The position numbers and the translations under genes are program-made. Under the pieces are notes generated by a model. The model was not told the DNA's origin. It did no database searches and saw only the letters and a program-made list of their open reading frames with translations. A DNA stretch of 25,826 nucleotides, from NCBI GenBank assembly GCA_029261305.1, contig JAJDBO010000294.1:1-25826 (forward strand), given 5' to 3'. This stretch comes from Nitrospirales bacterium. Lineage in GTDB: Bacteria; Nitrospirota; Nitrospiria; Nitrospirales; UBA8639. Positions 24,051 to 25,826 of the stretch are shown in pieces (position 1 is the stretch's first letter; every line of letters starts with the position of its first letter).

Positions 24051-25073
24051 CTAAATGCTGAGTAACTGAGCTTCAAGCCTATCCTGTCCTTCAAGAAATT
24101 GGATGCCCACAGAAAGCGCCCATACCGGATCAGGATATGGCCACAAAGGTTTGACTTTCACTAGGTCTTTCTCTGTGGTGACAAGAATTTGAGCGTTGAC
24201 CTTTTCCACCCGCTCATGAATTTGGCTAAGAGTCTCAGGTGAATAAGTCATATGATCAGAGAAAATACACTCGTCAACCACATGCGCGCCAAGACGGTCT
24301 ACTAATCGCCGAAATGAAGGGGCATTTGCCACGCCACTAAAAATGAATACTCGTTTCCCACGCAACCAGGAGAGATCCTTCGTCAGGTCCCCGTTGCCGC
24401 ACGTAAAACCTTCGGCTTCCATGCGTGTGGCAATTGGATCGATAGATTTCCCCACGGACCTTTCCAAGAGTTGTCCCATAGATTCCATATCTTGAAGGTC
24501 CTCTACGCGAGTAAAAATCACATTCGTCGCCCGTTGCGCTTCAGAGAGTGGTTCACGCAGACGCCCAACCGGCAGGAGAGCCTGCATACCGACAGAATCA
24601 GAAGCATCGACCAGTAAAAGATTCAAGTCGCGGTGAAGCGACATATGTTGAAAACCATCATCCAAGACAAAGCAATCGACAGCCAATTGGTCCAACACCC
24701 AACACCCTAATTGGTAACGATTGGCACCCACAGCGACGATCACACCAGGACATCGGGTCGCCATTAAAAAAGGTTCATCTCCAGCCTCACCTGGACCCAC
24801 CAAGATCTCGTTGCCATTCGAGACAATTAGAAATTTCTCTCGGGAATGTCGGCGATACCCTCGACTTAATATCGCCACAGTCTTTCCTCTTGCCGCCAAA
24901 TATTGCCCGACCCACATGGTCATTGGAGTTTTTCCGGTTCCACCTACGGTAAGATTTCCCACACTCACCACGGGACGCGGCAATCGATGCGATGTCCTCC
25001 ACCCATGCTTGTAGAGCCAAAGACGCACACACACGACAAACTGGTAGGGAAAGGTCAATAGGTTGGTCAGCAC
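24051..25073 (-). CDS. lpxK: Tetraacyldisaccharide 4'-kinase
   Basis: Phosphorylates the 4' position of the lipid A disaccharide (lipid IVA synthesis) at the inner membrane. A hydrophobic N-terminal anchor with VVCVRLWLY (13-21) precedes VVSVGNLTVGGTGKTP (35-50), the family's Walker A. AILSRGYRR, the DEPFLMA loop, VLDDGFQH and a LLLVDA strand follow in the expected order. TTEKDLVKV near the C-terminus is another LpxK signature. The length of 340 aa is normal. GTG 25073 is the chosen start because GAGGG lies 6 nt upstream and the N-terminal hydrophobic segment is then complete. It is between waaA (30-nt gap) and waaF (10-nt gap), a logical order of lipid A and core steps. Confidence 0.95.
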   Translation of the reverse strand: MLTNLLTFPYQFVVCVRLWLYKHGWRTSHRLPRPVVSVGNLTVGGTGKTPMTMWVGQYLAARGKTVAILSRGYRRHSREKFLIVSNGNEILVGPGEAGDEPFLMATRCPGVIVAVGANRYQLGCWVLDQLAVDCFVLDDGFQHMSLHRDLNLLLVDASDSVGMQALLPVGRLREPLSEAQRATNVIFTRVEDLQDMESMGQLLERSVGKSIDPIATRMEAEGFTCGNGDLTKDLSWLRGKRVFIFSGVANAPSFRRLVDRLGAHVVDECIFSDHMTYSPETLSQIHERVEKVNAQILVTTEKDLVKVKPLWPYPDPVWALSVGIQFLEGQDRLEAQLLSI

Positions 25074-25103
25074 TCAGAGCCCTCATGACTCGTCGAAATG
25101 TAA

Positions 25104-25826
25104 TTACGCGTGAGACTCAAGCAATGGGCGCAGAAACTCCACGTTTCGTTTGACGACGCCCTGATTTTCCAGAACGACTTGACCAGCCGCTTGTCCCATA
25201 CGATCTGCTAATGATTGATCATTGAGGATATTCACGACCAAGGATGCCATCTCGCTTCCATCGCGGACCTGACGACCACCACCGCTTTCCAGCAGAAGGT
25301 CTGCAATCTCCTGACAATGATCAGTAAAAGGACCAAAAAGCACCGGCTTTCTCCAAGATGCCGGTTCAAGAAGGTTATGACCGCCCACCGGCACAAAGGT
25401 GCCTCCCACAAAGGTTACGCTGGCTATGCCATAGGCATGGGCCAACTCACCACGAGTATCGAGCACAATGACCCTTGGCCCAGCTTGGCTAAAAGTAACC
25501 TTTCCATTCACACCAATCTGGCTTCGTCTCATGACGTGAAATCCAAACGCTCGAATCGTCTCTTCAAGTTGGTCACTCCGTTCAATATGCCGCGGGGCCA
25601 GCAACAAGATCAGACGAGGATGGTCCTTGAGCGCTTCTTGATAACACGATAACAGCACCTCTTCTTCCTTGGGATGCGTGCTTCCCGCCACCATCAGCAC
25701 TTCGCCCTCTTGAAGTTCAAGAAGTTGAGTACTCATCCTATTCGAATGACTATCTAATCCTGCAAGCACCACGTCAAACTTCATATTACCGGTATTATGA
25801 ACCCGCCCTGGTGTTGTCCCCAAGGC
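25104..25826 (-). CDS. waaA: Kdo transferase, C-terminal part; gene runs off the window
   Basis: The visible part is about 240 residues, just over half of a usual WaaA (about 420). The frame continues past base 25826 and the apparent first Met is a TTG (Leu) inside the gene. Diagnostic segments are the VHNTGNMKFD strand, MVAGSTHPKEEEVLL (the GSTHxGEE motif), LILLLAPRHIER and VIVLDTRGELAHAYGIASVT. The last is followed by FVGGTFVPVGGHNLLEPASW, the GGHNxLEPA signature that binds CMP-Kdo. WaaA transfers Kdo from CMP-Kdo to lipid IVA at the cytoplasmic face of the inner membrane. The N-terminal membrane anchor and catalytic Glu lie outside the window. With lpxK directly downstream the context fits well. 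Confidence 0.94.
   Translation of the reverse strand, partial: ALGTTPGRVHNTGNMKFDVVLAGLDSHSNRMSTQLLELQEGEVLMVAGSTHPKEEEVLLSCYQEALKDHPRLILLLAPRHIERSDQLEETIRAFGFHVMRRSQIGVNGKVTFSQAGPRVIVLDTRGELAHAYGIASVTFVGGTFVPVGGHNLLEPASWRKPVLFGPFTDHCQEIADLLLESGGGRQVRDGSEMASLVVNILNDQSLADRMGQAAGQVVLENQGVVKRNVEFLRPLLESHA

Noticed and set aside
7863..25826. Many 60-150 codon frames antisense to, or out of frame with, the glycosyltransferase genes
   Set aside because: All overlap well-supported genes with family motifs and have no independent support.

Overview
The window looks like the chromosome of a Gram-negative, lipopolysaccharide-making bacterium. The evidence is a lipid A / inner-core block on the minus strand at the right edge: waaA, lpxK, waaF, gmhB and a heptosyltransferase I-like gene. 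Moderate GC, the gene mix and the many glycosyltransferases would suit a Nitrospirota-type genome, but that is a guess; no taxonomic marker is present.

Left edge (1-1034): the 3' part of a DsbA-like thioredoxin-fold gene with its CPHC active site, then a small acidic protein of unknown function that ends at a good intrinsic terminator.

Accessory region (about 1226-6500): two 5'-truncated tyrosine-recombinase remnants lie in the same orientation. Their last 264 nt are collinear, and by hand count 64 of 87 residues are identical. Between them is a translationally coupled pair: a DUF4062/TIR-like protein and a coiled-coil protein. Converging on the second remnant is a large NACHT (STAND) NTPase, a family that includes bacterial antiphage NLR-like proteins. 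Divergent from the NACHT gene, apparently from overlapping promoters, is a small ribbon-helix-helix-like ORF that runs into an intact tRNA-Ser(GCU) gene. This is the part of the window most likely to hold an undescribed conflict or defence system.

Middle (6773-7834): one unrecognised 353-residue protein.

Surface glycan region (7863-25826): about fifteen genes, nearly all glycosyltransferases. From right to left on the minus strand these are waaA, lpxK, waaF, gmhB, a WaaC-like GT9, a WaaE-like GT2, a GT4, a GT2, an unusual GT9-zinc-ribbon fusion, a second WaaE-like GT2 and a second GT4. A two-gene plus-strand block (GT2 and a CgeB-like glycosyltransferase, 12183-14541) interrupts the series. 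Minus-strand genes then resume: a poorly recognisable GT-A-like protein, two GT4 enzymes and a heptosyltransferase III-like GT9. Together they would attach Kdo to lipid A, phosphorylate lipid A at the 4' position, supply and add heptoses, and extend a strain-specific outer core or related glycan. No rRNA, CRISPR array, intact transposase or replication origin was seen.
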